DNA from: UBA6016 sp041915365
GTDB taxonomy: Bacteria > Campylobacterota > Campylobacteria > Campylobacterales > UBA6016
Assembly (NCBI GenBank): GCA_041915365.1
Contig: JAYSBP010000009.1
Span: forward strand, 28,045-92,044
Direction of reading: 5' to 3'
DNA: 64,000 nt
The notes under the pieces were generated by a model. That model ran no database searches. It saw only the letters and a list, made by a program, of their open reading frames with translations, and was not told where the DNA came from. Position 1 is the stretch's first letter, and each line of letters begins with the position of its first letter. The position numbers and the translations under genes were made by a program. Shown here in pieces: positions 17,364 through 27,000 of this stretch.

Positions 17364-18259
17364 ATCTCCGCTTCTTGAAACGCTACTATTATATTTTTTG
17401 GGTTCTCGTCCCAGAGCGCCGCATCTTTAAATTCACTCATATCAACAGCCTTTGTGATAGTATCCAGCTCTACCCCCTTGTCCATTGCCGCCCTAACCCT
17501 CGAATGCAAAGCATTCATGTAGGAGAGCGCAAAGTCGTATGACTCCCTTCCTGTCGTCTTGCCATGACCACCTATTATATGTTTGAAGTCTAATTTTCCT
17601 ATTTCTTTCAATGCCTCCAGTGAACCTTTTGTGCTCCCATCCCTTATTGGAAGTATCATTTGGCTGTATGCTATGTCGCCAGCAATAACTGTTTTTGCCG
17701 CCCTATAGTAAACGATCAAATCCGAGTTTGTGTGTGCTTTTTTAGATGGCTTGAATACGATGAGTTCTCCTCTTTTTGCTTTTATAGTGATATTGTTGTC
17801 TATGTATTCATCTGGTAAGGTGACTACGCTTTTATCCCAAGCCTCGGGTGATACGGCTTTTTTGTAGCTATCAAATCTCTCCGGTATTTTTGAGTACGCC
17901 TCTTTTATATTTGCATCCCCGATAATTTTTATTTTTTGTTCATGGTAGTATGAGTTGCCGCCAAGGTGGTCGTTGTGATAGTGAGTATTGAGGACAAGCG
18001 TTATTTTTTTACCCATTGTTTTTTGTATTTTTTCGGCGGCCTCTTTTGCGTATTTGTAAGTTGGTCCAGTATCCACAGCCAATATCCCGTTATCTAGCTC
18101 TATATAGCAGCTATTTACGATATTGCCGTTATTTGTGGTATTTGGGGCGCCAGGGTTGCCGAATATACAGTATACGCCGTTTTCTACTTTTATCGGCTTT
18201 AGGTCGTAGTCAAAGCCAAATAGGCAGACACCGATAGATAGCAAGAGTAGCTTTTTCAT
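17357..18259 (-). CDS. Periplasmic metallo-beta-lactamase-fold hydrolase
   Basis: A 300-residue protein with an N-terminal signal segment (MKKLLLLSIGVCLFGF) and the metal motif H93-x-H95-x-D97-H98 (NTHYHNDHLGG), followed by further ligands in KKAHTNSD and GGHGKTTGR. The two-metal MBL fold is therefore intact. It resembles the quinoprotein-relay/SoxH group of periplasmic MBL proteins more than antibiotic beta-lactamases. No substrate can be named; neighbours (gap, gdhA) give no hint. Confidence 0.85.
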   Translation of the reverse strand: MKKLLLLSIGVCLFGFDYDLKPIKVENGVYCIFGNPGAPNTTNNGNIVNSCYIELDNGILAVDTGPTYKYAKEAAEKIQKTMGKKITLVLNTHYHNDHLGGNSYYHEQKIKIIGDANIKEAYSKIPERFDSYKKAVSPEAWDKSVVTLPDEYIDNNITIKAKRGELIVFKPSKKAHTNSDLIVYYRAAKTVIAGDIAYSQMILPIRDGSTKGSLEALKEIGKLDFKHIIGGHGKTTGRESYDFALSYMNALHSRVRAAMDKGVELDTITKAVDMSEFKDAALWDENPKNIIVAFQEAEME

Positions 18260-18319
18260 CTCACATCCTAGTATAATTTTTATTTATTTTACACTGCGGA
18301 AGTAAAATTGGCGTAAATT

Positions 18320-19630
18320 TTATAGACCCTGCTTTATCATAGCATCGGCGACACGCCTGAAGCCTGCTATATTTGCACCCATTTTGATATTATTTTGCTG
18401 ATTAAACTCAGTCGCCGCATCTTTGCACTCATCAAAAATATTTTGCATAATTGATTTAAGTTTTGCGTCTATCTCCGTGCGTGAAAGCTGTAAAAACAGA
18501 GCGTCTTGTCCCATTTCGAGCCCGCTTACGGCCACACCCCCTGCATTTGCCGCTTTTGACGGAGCGTACGGCACCCCAAGATCTATAAGTAAATCCGCCG
18601 CCTCGTTTGTTAAAGGCATATTTGCACCCTCTATTACCGCTTTTACGCCATTTTGGACCATTGCCTTTGCGCCGTCTATGTCAACCTCGTTTTGTGTAGC
18701 GCAAAAAAACGCATAATCACAAGTCACATCGGTGATTTTAATAGTTTTGTATGAGCCGTTATCATAAGTCAAAAGAGAGGCTCTATCAACCTCTTTTATC
18801 TTCTTAATTTTGTCGATGTCAACGCCGTTTTCATCAACTAGCACGCCGCCTCTATCGGAGCATGCTATTACCTTTGCTCCAAGCTGCGTTAATTTTTCCA
18901 TCGCATATATGGCTACGTTACCACTGCCGCTTACTATGCACTTTTTGCCCTCAAATCCAAGTCCATAGTGCGACAGCATTGCCTGCGCAAAATACACGGC
19001 TCCATACCCAGTAGCTTCACGTCTGCCAAAACTTCCGCCAAAAAGTGGTGATTTACCAGTAAGCGCACCGTCAAAAAGTCCTGTTATTTTTTTGTATTCA
19101 CCGAACATATACCCGATTTCACGTTCGCCGACACCTATGTCTCCTGCTGGAATATCGGTGTGTGCTCCTATATGTGGCGCAAGGGCTCTGATAAACGCCT
19201 TGCAAAAACGCATAATTTCTCTATCCGATTTACCTTTTGGGTCAAAGTCTGAACCACCTTTTGCGCCGCCTAGCATTAGTCCCGTTAGGGAGTTTTTGAA
19301 AGCCTGCTCAAAACCCAAAAATTTAAGCGTCGAGAGGTCAACACCTTTTTCAAATCTGAGTCCACCCTTATACGGCCCAAGGACAGAGCTAAACTGCACT
19401 CTTGTGCCCCTGTTTATCTCTATCGTTCCATCGTCCCTCTCCCAGACTATCCGAAATTTTATGATTTTTTCAGGCTCACTGATTCGCTCTAGGACTTTGT
19501 GTTTTTCGTATATGTCATTTGAAGATAAAAGCGGAGATATGGAGCCAAAGACCTCGGAGACCGCCTCCAAAAACTCGGCTTGATGCGAGTATTTTTGCGT
19601 TAAATCGTCTAAAACTTTTGAGATGTACAA
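18320..19630 (-). CDS. gdhA: NADP-type glutamate dehydrogenase
   Basis: A 436-residue hexameric-type enzyme interconverting 2-oxoglutarate plus ammonia and glutamate. The active-site region GPYKGGLRFE and GGAKGGSDFDPKGKSDRE, the domain hinge (ALTGKSPLFGGSFGRREATGYG, seen as GGSFGRREATGYG) and the C-terminal NAGGVAVSGLEM are typical of the small NADP-linked class. It fits the nitrogen assimilation genes (glnD, glnK, amtB) found further along. Confidence 0.96.
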   Translation of the reverse strand: MYISKVLDDLTQKYSHQAEFLEAVSEVFGSISPLLSSNDIYEKHKVLERISEPEKIIKFRIVWERDDGTIEINRGTRVQFSSVLGPYKGGLRFEKGVDLSTLKFLGFEQAFKNSLTGLMLGGAKGGSDFDPKGKSDREIMRFCKAFIRALAPHIGAHTDIPAGDIGVGEREIGYMFGEYKKITGLFDGALTGKSPLFGGSFGRREATGYGAVYFAQAMLSHYGLGFEGKKCIVSGSGNVAIYAMEKLTQLGAKVIACSDRGGVLVDENGVDIDKIKKIKEVDRASLLTYDNGSYKTIKITDVTCDYAFFCATQNEVDIDGAKAMVQNGVKAVIEGANMPLTNEAADLLIDLGVPYAPSKAANAGGVAVSGLEMGQDALFLQLSRTEIDAKLKSIMQNIFDECKDAATEFNQQNNIKMGANIAGFRRVADAMIKQGL

Positions 19631-19660
19631 AGCAGTATCCTTTTTTACTAAGGATACATA

Positions 19661-20131
19661 CTAAGGGTTTAAATTTTCCTCTTGTTTTGCGGCCTCTTTT
19701 TGAGCTTTTTTGAGAATTTTACACTCTTCTTTTGATGTGGCGGCCTCTGTTTCTACTTCAAACCATTTGTCATTCATTGTTTTGTCATCACACGGTGGAG
19801 CTTTTTCGTCGCATTGGCTTAGAGCCTCCGCTTTGTCAGGGCAGGCTCTGACGCACTCGCCACAGTAAATACACAGATATGGATTGTAGTGGTATGTAAA
19901 CTCAAAACTCTCTCTATTTTGCGTAAAAAGTATCGCCCCTGGGGGACAGACCACTTCGCAGTTGAGGCAAAAAATACACTTTTCCACCTCATACAAGATA
20001 AGACCTCTCGCCTCTTTGTTTTTAGGGCTCTCCTCAAAAGGATAGTTGATTGTTGCCGGTTTTGAAAACATATTTGTTAGTGCGTTTACCATTGACTTTA
20101 TCATTTTTACCTCGCCGTACACGATAAACAA
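19661..20131 (-). CDS. echF: Ech hydrogenase subunit F, 2x[4Fe-4S] ferredoxin
   Basis: A 156-residue polyferredoxin subunit with two clusters, C-I-F-C-L-N-C-x3-C-P and C-I-Y-C-G-E-C-x3-C-P, like NuoI/HycF/EchF. It would accept electrons from soluble ferredoxin and pass them to the NiFe site. The C-terminal third is Lys/Glu-rich without motifs. It is the last gene of the ech operon and its start overlaps the end of echE. Confidence 0.9.
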   Translation of the reverse strand: MFIVYGEVKMIKSMVNALTNMFSKPATINYPFEESPKNKEARGLILYEVEKCIFCLNCEVVCPPGAILFTQNRESFEFTYHYNPYLCIYCGECVRACPDKAEALSQCDEKAPPCDDKTMNDKWFEVETEAATSKEECKILKKAQKEAAKQEENLNP

Positions 20132-21192
20132 GGATCAAATGAGGCGACTATCGCCGGTACGTCCGCATAGTTTTGCCCTTTTAGCGCTTCCACCATGGCT
20201 GGCACGGAGCCAAACGTCGGCGTTTTGATTCTTACCCTGTCCAGATATTGCGCTTTTGAACCTTTGAGGTAATAAAAGCACTCGCCTCTCGGTGCTTCGA
20301 CCCTCATATAGCTCTCACCCTCAGGCATACCCCGCACCTTGGTGCTTATATCACCCTCCGGCATCCCGTCAAGAGCGGCTTCGATAAGGCGGATGCTCTC
20401 AAAAACCTCTTTTAGTCTTACCATGTTTCTAGCGTGAACATCTCCGCCATCCATCACTATGCTTTTGAATCCAAGTTCTGCGTACGGGAGGTAATCGCTC
20501 TCGTTTCTAACGTCAAAATCGACCCCGCTAGCTCTAGCAAGAGGCCCTAAGGCAGAGTTTGTCAAGGCATTTTCTTTTGTGATTACGCCGACGCCTTTGT
20601 ATTTCAAAGACAAGCTCCAGTTACTCAAAAATAGCTCTTCAATTTCGCCAACTTTTTGTTTTAACAGCGAAAGTTTACCCCTCACTATGCTCTCAATGTC
20701 GCCGCTTATATCTTTGTTTACACCGCCTATGGATATGTAGTCAAACTGCACACGGTTTCCGGTCATCGTCTCCTGAGCCTCCATCACAAGCTCTCTATCT
20801 TTCATTGTCCTCATAAAAAGCGCCTCAAAACCGGCATTTTCGGCCGTGTGCGCTAGACAAAGCAGATGTGAGTGGATGCGGTCCAATTCATTTGCGATAA
20901 TACGTAGATATGAAGCTCTTTTTGGGACTTCAAGACCGAGTAGCTCTTCGCACGCTAGCGTATAGCAGGTGGAGTGTATGATGGCGCACAGTCCGCAGAC
21001 ACGGGCGACGACGTAGCCCACTTGTTTGAATTTGAATTTTGTAGTGCAGGCAAGCTCTACCCCTCTATGTACATACCCAACATCTGCCTCTACGCCGATA
21101 ATCTTCTCATTTTCGCATTCAAAACTAAATCTTACAGGCTCCAAAAGAGCTATGTGTTGACTTCCTAGCGGAATATTTATGGTCTTGCTCAT
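20107..21192 (-). CDS. echE: Ech-type group 4 [NiFe] hydrogenase large subunit
   Basis: A 361-residue catalytic subunit related to NuoD. Both NiFe-binding pairs are kept: Cys66-Cys69 in RVCGLC and Cys355-Cys358 in DPCLSC. Retention of all four Cys separates it from complex I NuoD. The protein ends at CTAR, exactly after the second pair, so there is no C-terminal tail for a maturation endopeptidase to remove. Hyp maturation genes are not in the window. The start overlaps the end of echD. Confidence 0.93.
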   Translation of the reverse strand: MSKTINIPLGSQHIALLEPVRFSFECENEKIIGVEADVGYVHRGVELACTTKFKFKQVGYVVARVCGLCAIIHSTCYTLACEELLGLEVPKRASYLRIIANELDRIHSHLLCLAHTAENAGFEALFMRTMKDRELVMEAQETMTGNRVQFDYISIGGVNKDISGDIESIVRGKLSLLKQKVGEIEELFLSNWSLSLKYKGVGVITKENALTNSALGPLARASGVDFDVRNESDYLPYAELGFKSIVMDGGDVHARNMVRLKEVFESIRLIEAALDGMPEGDISTKVRGMPEGESYMRVEAPRGECFYYLKGSKAQYLDRVRIKTPTFGSVPAMVEALKGQNYADVPAIVASFDPCLSCTAR

Positions 21193-21536
21193 CTTTTTAT
21201 CCTTAGCGGATTTTCTACGCCGTCCACCTCTATGAACATCCCTTTGACGCTTCCTTCAAAGTTAGCACCCAGCAAGTCTTTTAGCTCGCCCTCGTACATT
21301 CTGGCTGTAGGCAATATGTCTTGCAGGCTTGGGAGTGTCTCATCGGGCGAGGCTTTGGCGGCAAATACTTTCCACTCCTCTTTTGCTTTTATCTTTGTGA
21401 AGCACCACTGTATCTCCAGCTCATCGTTTTCAAAAAGGCCGCTTATGCAGACAAAATGCCAAATATTTTTGTCGTAAAACTCCGTCACTTTTGATTTTAT
21501 GTCGTTTATATCTATAAACTCTTTGGTTGTTTTCAT
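21189..21536 (-). CDS. echD: Ech hydrogenase subunit D (NuoC-like)
   Basis: A 115-residue subunit similar to the 30 kDa NuoC family, identified by size, position between the small and large subunits, and the segment LPSLQDILPTARMYEGELKDLLGANFEG, read as YEGELKDLLG, which matches the YERExxDxxG region of NuoC. It has no cofactor Cys. It overlaps both neighbours by four bases. Confidence 0.85.
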   Translation of the reverse strand: MKTTKEFIDINDIKSKVTEFYDKNIWHFVCISGLFENDELEIQWCFTKIKAKEEWKVFAAKASPDETLPSLQDILPTARMYEGELKDLLGANFEGSVKGMFIEVDGVENPLRIKR

Positions 21537-22051
21537 ATCTTACCCGCCATTTTTGTCCTATCCGTTTGCCCGTCTTTTTGGGTTATCTCGCCTAGTAGTT
21601 TTTTTGGTTTTTCTATCTCTTTTGTTTTTTGCTCCAAAATCACTAGAGCCTTCGCCACGCCGTCTATTATCTGCTCTGGGTGTGGGGCGCAACCGCCTAT
21701 GTATACGTCAACGGGGATATATCTATCTATTCCGTCTTCGACGTTGTACATTCCACGAAATACGCCTCCCGTGGACGTACAAGAGCCGCATGCGACTACG
21801 ACTTTTGGTTCCGGCATCTGTGAATACAGCTCGACTAGCCTCTCTCTGCTTCTTTTTGTGACCGGACCAGTGACCAAAAATATGTCTGATTGCTTTGGAT
21901 TTCCGGTGTTTTTGACCCCTAGTCTCTCTAGGTCGTATTTTGGCGCAAGGCAGGCTAGTATCTCTATGTCGCAGCCGTTGCAGCTTCCTGCGTTGTAGTG
22001 AAGCAACCATGGTGATTTAGCTCTAAATTTTTTTAAAAACTCTTTTATCAT
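21533..22051 (-). CDS. echC: Ech hydrogenase small subunit (NuoB-like)
   Basis: A 172-residue subunit that holds the proximal 4Fe-4S cluster. Likely ligands are Cys24 and Cys27 (GSCNGCDIE), a Cys of VVACGSCTSTGG (88 or 91), and Cys121 (GGCAPHPEQI). It lacks the second and third clusters of large hydrogenase small subunits, as expected for group 4. It overlaps echB by four bases. Confidence 0.93.
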   Translation of the reverse strand: MIKEFLKKFRAKSPWLLHYNAGSCNGCDIEILACLAPKYDLERLGVKNTGNPKQSDIFLVTGPVTKRSRERLVELYSQMPEPKVVVACGSCTSTGGVFRGMYNVEDGIDRYIPVDVYIGGCAPHPEQIIDGVAKALVILEQKTKEIEKPKKLLGEITQKDGQTDRTKMAGKI

Positions 22052-22869
22052 GAAATTACGCCTAGTATGATATTGAGCGCCGCAAGGGCAAACGCAAACT
22101 TGTAGATTATTTTTACAAGGTCTTGATATTTGACTCTAGCGGTGGAGTTGTCGGCAAGCAGTATCACAAAGAACGATATGCCGACAAGCAATGCTCCAAG
22201 CAAGAAATTATGCCCGCCAAACAAAAACACGAGGCTAAATACAAAAAGCATATCAAGCCACTTTGCCGTATAGACAGCCTCATAAAAGATACCCGAAAAC
22301 TCTATTTCGGCTCCGCCTACTATCTCTTGATGCGCTTCTGCGGCATCAAAAGGGGATTTTTTGAGGAGGCCAGGCATTGCTATAAGGAGTGCTAAAAACC
22401 CTACGAAAGAAATAGATAGCGTAGACTTGGTTTCTAATATTTTTGACACCTCAAAGCTTCCGGTGTGCAGATAAAAAGCTATCGCCGTAAGAATGAGTAT
22501 CGGCTCTAGAGCTGATATGGCGATAAGCTCTCTAGTCGAGCCTATGCGGCTATACGTCGATTTTGCAGAGTATCCGGCCACTATCAAAAGCGACGTTGAG
22601 AGCAGATGAAAAAATATCGCAACCAACAAATCTCCGCCAAAAAATAGCACGGAAAGAGCCACCCATGCAGCCAAAAAGTGCATTATCCCCATAAATGCGT
22701 GGTATGAGTGAAGTATCATAGGTCTTTTATCTGCTAGTTTGAAGAGGTCATAGAAAGGCTGGAGCAGGGGAGGGCCCATACGCGACTGCATTCTAGCTTT
22801 TAGCTTTCTTTCTATGCCGTACAAAATTCCGCCGATAACAGGGGCAAAAATAGTCAGTAACCAGCTCAT
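22048..22869 (-). CDS. echB: Ech hydrogenase membrane subunit B (NuoH-like)
   Basis: A 273-residue integral membrane protein with about eight helices, of the NuoH/HycD/EchB family, linking the soluble arm to the ion-pumping subunit. GIERKLKARMQSRMGPPLLQPFYDLFKL is the quinone/arm-contact loop (visible as RMQSRMGPP), and PFDAAEAHQEIVGG is the conserved acidic loop. It overlaps echA by four bases. Confidence 0.92.
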   Translation of the reverse strand: MSWLLTIFAPVIGGILYGIERKLKARMQSRMGPPLLQPFYDLFKLADKRPMILHSYHAFMGIMHFLAAWVALSVLFFGGDLLVAIFFHLLSTSLLIVAGYSAKSTYSRIGSTRELIAISALEPILILTAIAFYLHTGSFEVSKILETKSTLSISFVGFLALLIAMPGLLKKSPFDAAEAHQEIVGGAEIEFSGIFYEAVYTAKWLDMLFVFSLVFLFGGHNFLLGALLVGISFFVILLADNSTARVKYQDLVKIIYKFAFALAALNIILGVIS

Positions 22870-24704
22870 ATATTTAGCGCTCCCATTATGATGATAACAG
22901 CAAAAAGTATTGCGCCGAGTATGCTTGCAAATTTTTCTATATTTTTTGCAGGGTTAAAATAAAATGAATAAGCGTGAGCCTCTATTCTCTCTCCGCATGT
23001 ATACGGGGTCGCTTTGTCGACACCTTTTAGCTTGATTTTTGCGGCAAGTATTGGGGCTATTCCAAGGAGCAAAAACGCTGCTAGTATATGCCAAAATTTG
23101 AGCGTTCCAAAAGGGAGTTCGATATCCCAAAAGTTTGATGCTATAGGTACAATCGCTTTTGCCACAAACTCTGCATTTTCTTTGAAAAAGCTGCTTATGG
23201 CAGGGGAGACGAAGACGGCAAATAGCAATAGCGACACGCCGAGGACAAAAGGGGCTATGAGATATGAGCCATCCTCTTTTTCGCTCTTTTGGCCATCGTT
23301 TGCAACGAATCTGCCAACGGTTTTGAAATAAAGCAAAGTGAGCGCAACACTTCCAACGGCTATAAAAAACAGCAAAAATGCAATAAGTAGACCGCCAAAG
23401 CCAACAACACCCTCGTATGCTAGCCATTTTGCAAAGAAAACGCCAAACGGTGGGAGGGCGATGGATAAAAATCCAAGAACTATAAGGGATGTTAGTATCG
23501 GTGCTTTGCCGATAAGCCCCTCTACGGCCTCAATGCTTTTTATGTGGTATTTTTTTTCCAAAATCCCTGCACACATAAATAGCATCGCTTTTGATACGCC
23601 GTGAAAAATTATGAGAAGCATACAGGCAAGTATTGTAAGAGGGGTGCCAAGAGCGGCCGTCAAAACCATAAGCCCAAGTAGCGAGATGGTTGAGTATGCG
23701 AGTATCTTTTTGAAGCTATCTTCCCTTAGTGCAAGCGCCGCTGATACCAAAAACGAGACGGCTCCAACAGCCGCTACTCCCGCCCCGATGGCTGAGCCTG
23801 CTATTGCGGGAGAGATTTTTAGTATGAGATACGGGGCTATTTTGACCATTGTAGATGAGTGGAGTATTGCACTGACCGGCGTTGGGGCTACCATTGCCCC
23901 AAGTAGCCATGTCGAGAATGGGATTTGAGCCCCTTTGATGAGTGCCGCAATCGACACAAGGGCGCAAAAAAACATCAAATGCTCGCCGCCATGAGCCAAA
24001 ATCTCAGAGATATAGACCGTGTGAAACTGGCTTTTTGCCACAAGTGCGGCGATAAGAAGCGCTACGCCGCCTATTTGGTTCATCCAAAGCGCAGTCCTCG
24101 CATTCTCTTTTGACTCTTCGTTGTCTCTAAAGCCGATAAGCCAGAAGCTAGCAAGCGTGGTTAGCTCAAAAAATAAAAACAACCATTTGATATTGTCCGC
24201 CGATACGAGCACATTCATAACACCCAAAAAAGCCGTCAAAATCGCCAAAAATAGGGCTTGTTTTGATGTGTCTGCCGTCTCGTCTTTGATGTATCTTGTC
24301 GCATAAATTAAAATAAGCGAGCCGACTATATTGATAAGTAAAAACATAAATACGGAGAGCTTGTCGACTACTATGTCATATCCACTTTTGGCCTCGAAAC
24401 TCTCTAGCGCAAACAAAATTGCGATTTGGATAAGGCTCAAAAATAGTATTTTTTTGTTTTCGGTTTTGAAGCCTATATATGCGAAGTATCCCAGTAATAT
24501 AGTGTCAAAAACTAAAAACGGAAGTGAGAGATAGGAGGCCCCAATACTAAAAGCGGCCTCATAATATATGTACGAAAGTATCGACGCCGATACAAGAAAT
24601 GTGGAGGCTACTATAGCGATAACACCGGCCTGCCTCTTGAACACAAGCATCGCGGTAGACAAAACAAATGGAAGCAAAAATAGGGTCAAGATGTACTCTT
24701 GCAT
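22866..24704 (-). CDS. echA: Ech hydrogenase membrane subunit A (NuoL-like antiporter)
   Basis: A 612-residue membrane protein with about 16 helices, of the NuoL/MrpA antiporter family. The helix-7 Lys region (AALIKGAQIPFSTWLLGAMVAPTPVSA, visible as KGAQIPFSTWL) and the following HSSTMVKIAPY segment are conserved in proton-pumping subunits. It is the first gene of echABCDEF, whose order matches the Ech hydrogenase of Methanosarcina. The enzyme likely couples ferredoxin oxidation and H2 formation to ion translocation, or the reverse. Confidence 0.92.
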   Translation of the reverse strand: MQEYILTLFLLPFVLSTAMLVFKRQAGVIAIVASTFLVSASILSYIYYEAAFSIGASYLSLPFLVFDTILLGYFAYIGFKTENKKILFLSLIQIAILFALESFEAKSGYDIVVDKLSVFMFLLINIVGSLILIYATRYIKDETADTSKQALFLAILTAFLGVMNVLVSADNIKWLFLFFELTTLASFWLIGFRDNEESKENARTALWMNQIGGVALLIAALVAKSQFHTVYISEILAHGGEHLMFFCALVSIAALIKGAQIPFSTWLLGAMVAPTPVSAILHSSTMVKIAPYLILKISPAIAGSAIGAGVAAVGAVSFLVSAALALREDSFKKILAYSTISLLGLMVLTAALGTPLTILACMLLIIFHGVSKAMLFMCAGILEKKYHIKSIEAVEGLIGKAPILTSLIVLGFLSIALPPFGVFFAKWLAYEGVVGFGGLLIAFLLFFIAVGSVALTLLYFKTVGRFVANDGQKSEKEDGSYLIAPFVLGVSLLLFAVFVSPAISSFFKENAEFVAKAIVPIASNFWDIELPFGTLKFWHILAAFLLLGIAPILAAKIKLKGVDKATPYTCGERIEAHAYSFYFNPAKNIEKFASILGAILFAVIIIMGALNI

Positions 24705-24763
24705 GCACGCTCTTTTTGTGGATTAAAAAGATTTTACCCTAAAAAGTTTACGACGTTGTTACT

Positions 24764-26134
24764 CTATTTTAAAAAGTTATTTATTCTCTCTATCGCTTCA
24801 TCTTTGCCGACTATCGCTAAAAGCTCATTTATCGACGGACTTTGCGTTGAGCCTGTAAGAGCTATCCTTATTGGCATACCGAGGCGAGGCATCTTAAGCT
24901 CACGTGAGGCCAAAAATTCGTCGATTACCGTTTTGAACTCGTGCTCGTCTTTTGCATTGGAGTTTTGTAAAGTCTGGCTAAACGCTTTTAGTATATCTTT
25001 TGCCTCATCGTTGATATTCTTCGCAACAGCAGTTTCATCGTAGCCTGTAGGTGTTTTTGCCATTGAATTTATCGCAGCGGCCAGCTCTATTAGCGTTTTT
25101 GCCCTCTCGAGAGCATTTTTGAACATCAACTCCTCATTTTGTCCGAAGCCATCGCATCCAAAATCTTTTAATAATGTTTTGAGCTCGTTTATCGGTGTTT
25201 TTTTGAGGTATTCGCCGTTTATCCAGTTTAGTTTTTCTAGGTTGTATTGGCTTGCCGATTTGTTGATATTTGACGGGTCAAAGAGGCTTAGCATCTCATC
25301 TATCGAGAATAGCTCTTGATCACCGTGCGACCAGCCGAGACGGACTAGGAAGTTAAGAAGTGCTTGCGGTAGATAGCCAAGCGTTTTATATTCCATTACG
25401 TCCGCCGCACCGTCTCTTTTTGAGAGTTTTTTGCCGCCGTCGCCCAGTATCATCGGTACATGATAAAATTTTGGGACCTTAAAGCCTAGTGCTTCGTATA
25501 GAACTATCTGTTTTGGAGTGTTACTGGTGTGGTCGTCACCCCTAATAACTTCCGTCACACCCATCAAAGCGTCATCGATTACGACTACGAAGTTATATGT
25601 AGGTGTACCGTCGGAGCGAGCGATAATGAAGTCATCTAGCTCTTTTGCTCCAAAAGAGAGCTTCCCTTTTACGCCATCATCAAATTCGATTACGCCATCA
25701 AGTGGGGCTTTGATACGCACTACTGGCTCTACGCCTTCAACCGGTGGGAGTTTGCCGTCTCTGTATCTGCCGTCATATCTTGGTTGTCCACCTGCGGCTT
25801 GTTGTTCCTCTCTTAGGGCATCTAGCTCCTCTTTTGACATATAGCAGTGGTATGCTTTACCCTCATCTAGTAGCTTCTTGACGTACTCTTTGTAGATGTC
25901 AAATCTTTTTGACTGATATGCCACCTCCCCATCGTAGTTTAGCCCCACCCAGTCAAATGCCTCTAGTATAGCGTGCAAAGCCTCTTCGGAGTTTCTGCTG
26001 AGGTCGGTGTCTTCTATTCTAAGCAGGAATTTTCCGTTTTGTTTTCTGGCCCAAAGCCAGCTAAATAGCGCCGTTCGTAGGCCACCTATGTGCAAAAAGC
26101 CCGTAGGAGACGGGGCAAATCTTGTTACTACCAT
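24764..26134 (-). CDS. gltX: Glutamyl-tRNA synthetase
   Basis: A 456-residue class I synthetase. The HIGH-type motif is HIGG at 15-18 and the KMSKS-type motif is KLSKR at 236-240. Campylobacterota usually carry two GltX paralogues, one of which charges tRNA-Gln for the GatCAB route; which one this is cannot be settled by eye. Confidence 0.95.
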   Translation of the reverse strand: MVVTRFAPSPTGFLHIGGLRTALFSWLWARKQNGKFLLRIEDTDLSRNSEEALHAILEAFDWVGLNYDGEVAYQSKRFDIYKEYVKKLLDEGKAYHCYMSKEELDALREEQQAAGGQPRYDGRYRDGKLPPVEGVEPVVRIKAPLDGVIEFDDGVKGKLSFGAKELDDFIIARSDGTPTYNFVVVIDDALMGVTEVIRGDDHTSNTPKQIVLYEALGFKVPKFYHVPMILGDGGKKLSKRDGAADVMEYKTLGYLPQALLNFLVRLGWSHGDQELFSIDEMLSLFDPSNINKSASQYNLEKLNWINGEYLKKTPINELKTLLKDFGCDGFGQNEELMFKNALERAKTLIELAAAINSMAKTPTGYDETAVAKNINDEAKDILKAFSQTLQNSNAKDEHEFKTVIDEFLASRELKMPRLGMPIRIALTGSTQSPSINELLAIVGKDEAIERINNFLK

Positions 26135-26145
26135 TGTTTCGCTTC

Positions 26146-27000
26146 CTAAATTTTTTTGCGAATTTTACCAAAATCCAGCGTAAATTCGCTGCCAGCCCCA
26201 ACATCGGAGCGTATAAAGAGCTCTACGCCGTTTTCATCGCAAAACTCTTTGACTAAAAATAGCCCAATACCACGCCCCTCTTTGCTTGCGTCTTCTTGGT
26301 AATAGCGGTCGAATATCTTGATTAGCTCATCTTTTGATATACCGCACCCTTCATCTTTTACTTTTAGCACTCCGTTTGACATGTTTACTGATACGGTTTG
26401 TCCCCTTTCACTAAACTTGAGAGCGTTTGAGAGCAAATTGGCAAAAGCCAGTGAAAATCCTTTTTTGTCGATAATGATGCATTCGTCGCAAATATTGCTT
26501 ACAAGCGAAACACCTTTTTTTGCAAATTGGTCTTCAAAAATTGATATTTCCAGATTTATCAATTCTTTTAGATTATTTTCGCTCTTTTGGTTGATTTTTG
26601 CCTCTTTTTTTGCAAAATACTCCATATTTTCATACAAATCCAAGAGTTTATTACAGGATGCCTCTATCCTATCACATCTTTTTCGGTTTGCTTCATCTGC
26701 ATTTTTTCTAAGCATTGCTACATTTGTTTTGATTGTCGCTACGGGGGTATTGATTTCGTGCATCGTGTCTTCTATGAGGAGCTTGAAGTTTTTTATCGGA
26801 CTTACGATTAGCTCCATTAGTTCGCCGACTATATATATTGCCGAGAGCGTTGAAAACACAAAGAGGGTGGACAATATGACGTATTCAAAATTGCCTATTC
26901 CGGCGGTTTTTGAGAGGATGAAGAGCGCAAAGCCAAAAAGAAAAGTGTTTATTCCGATGATGCCTATAGAAAAAAGGAGCAATTCTTTTTTAAATTTCAA
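26146..27000 (-). CDS. Membrane sensor histidine kinase
   Basis: A 284-residue kinase with two N-terminal membrane helices (about 8-30 and 40-60) and almost no periplasmic loop. His81 (MHEINTPVAT) is the phospho-acceptor. The N box (LLSNALKFS), and the G boxes DEGCGIS and GRGIGLFLV, are intact. With no sensor domain it may sense the membrane state or another protein. It overlaps the response regulator by eleven bases. Confidence 0.92.
   Translation of the reverse strand: MKFKKELLLFSIGIIGINTFLFGFALFILSKTAGIGNFEYVILSTLFVFSTLSAIYIVGELMELIVSPIKNFKLLIEDTMHEINTPVATIKTNVAMLRKNADEANRKRCDRIEASCNKLLDLYENMEYFAKKEAKINQKSENNLKELINLEISIFEDQFAKKGVSLVSNICDECIIIDKKGFSLAFANLLSNALKFSERGQTVSVNMSNGVLKVKDEGCGISKDELIKIFDRYYQEDASKEGRGIGLFLVKEFCDENGVELFIRSDVGAGSEFTLDFGKIRKKI

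Noticed and set aside
17357..18259. Beta-lactamase (antibiotic resistance) call
   Set aside because: The metal motif is shared by the whole MBL superfamily; overall features fit a housekeeping periplasmic hydrolase, and there is no resistance context.
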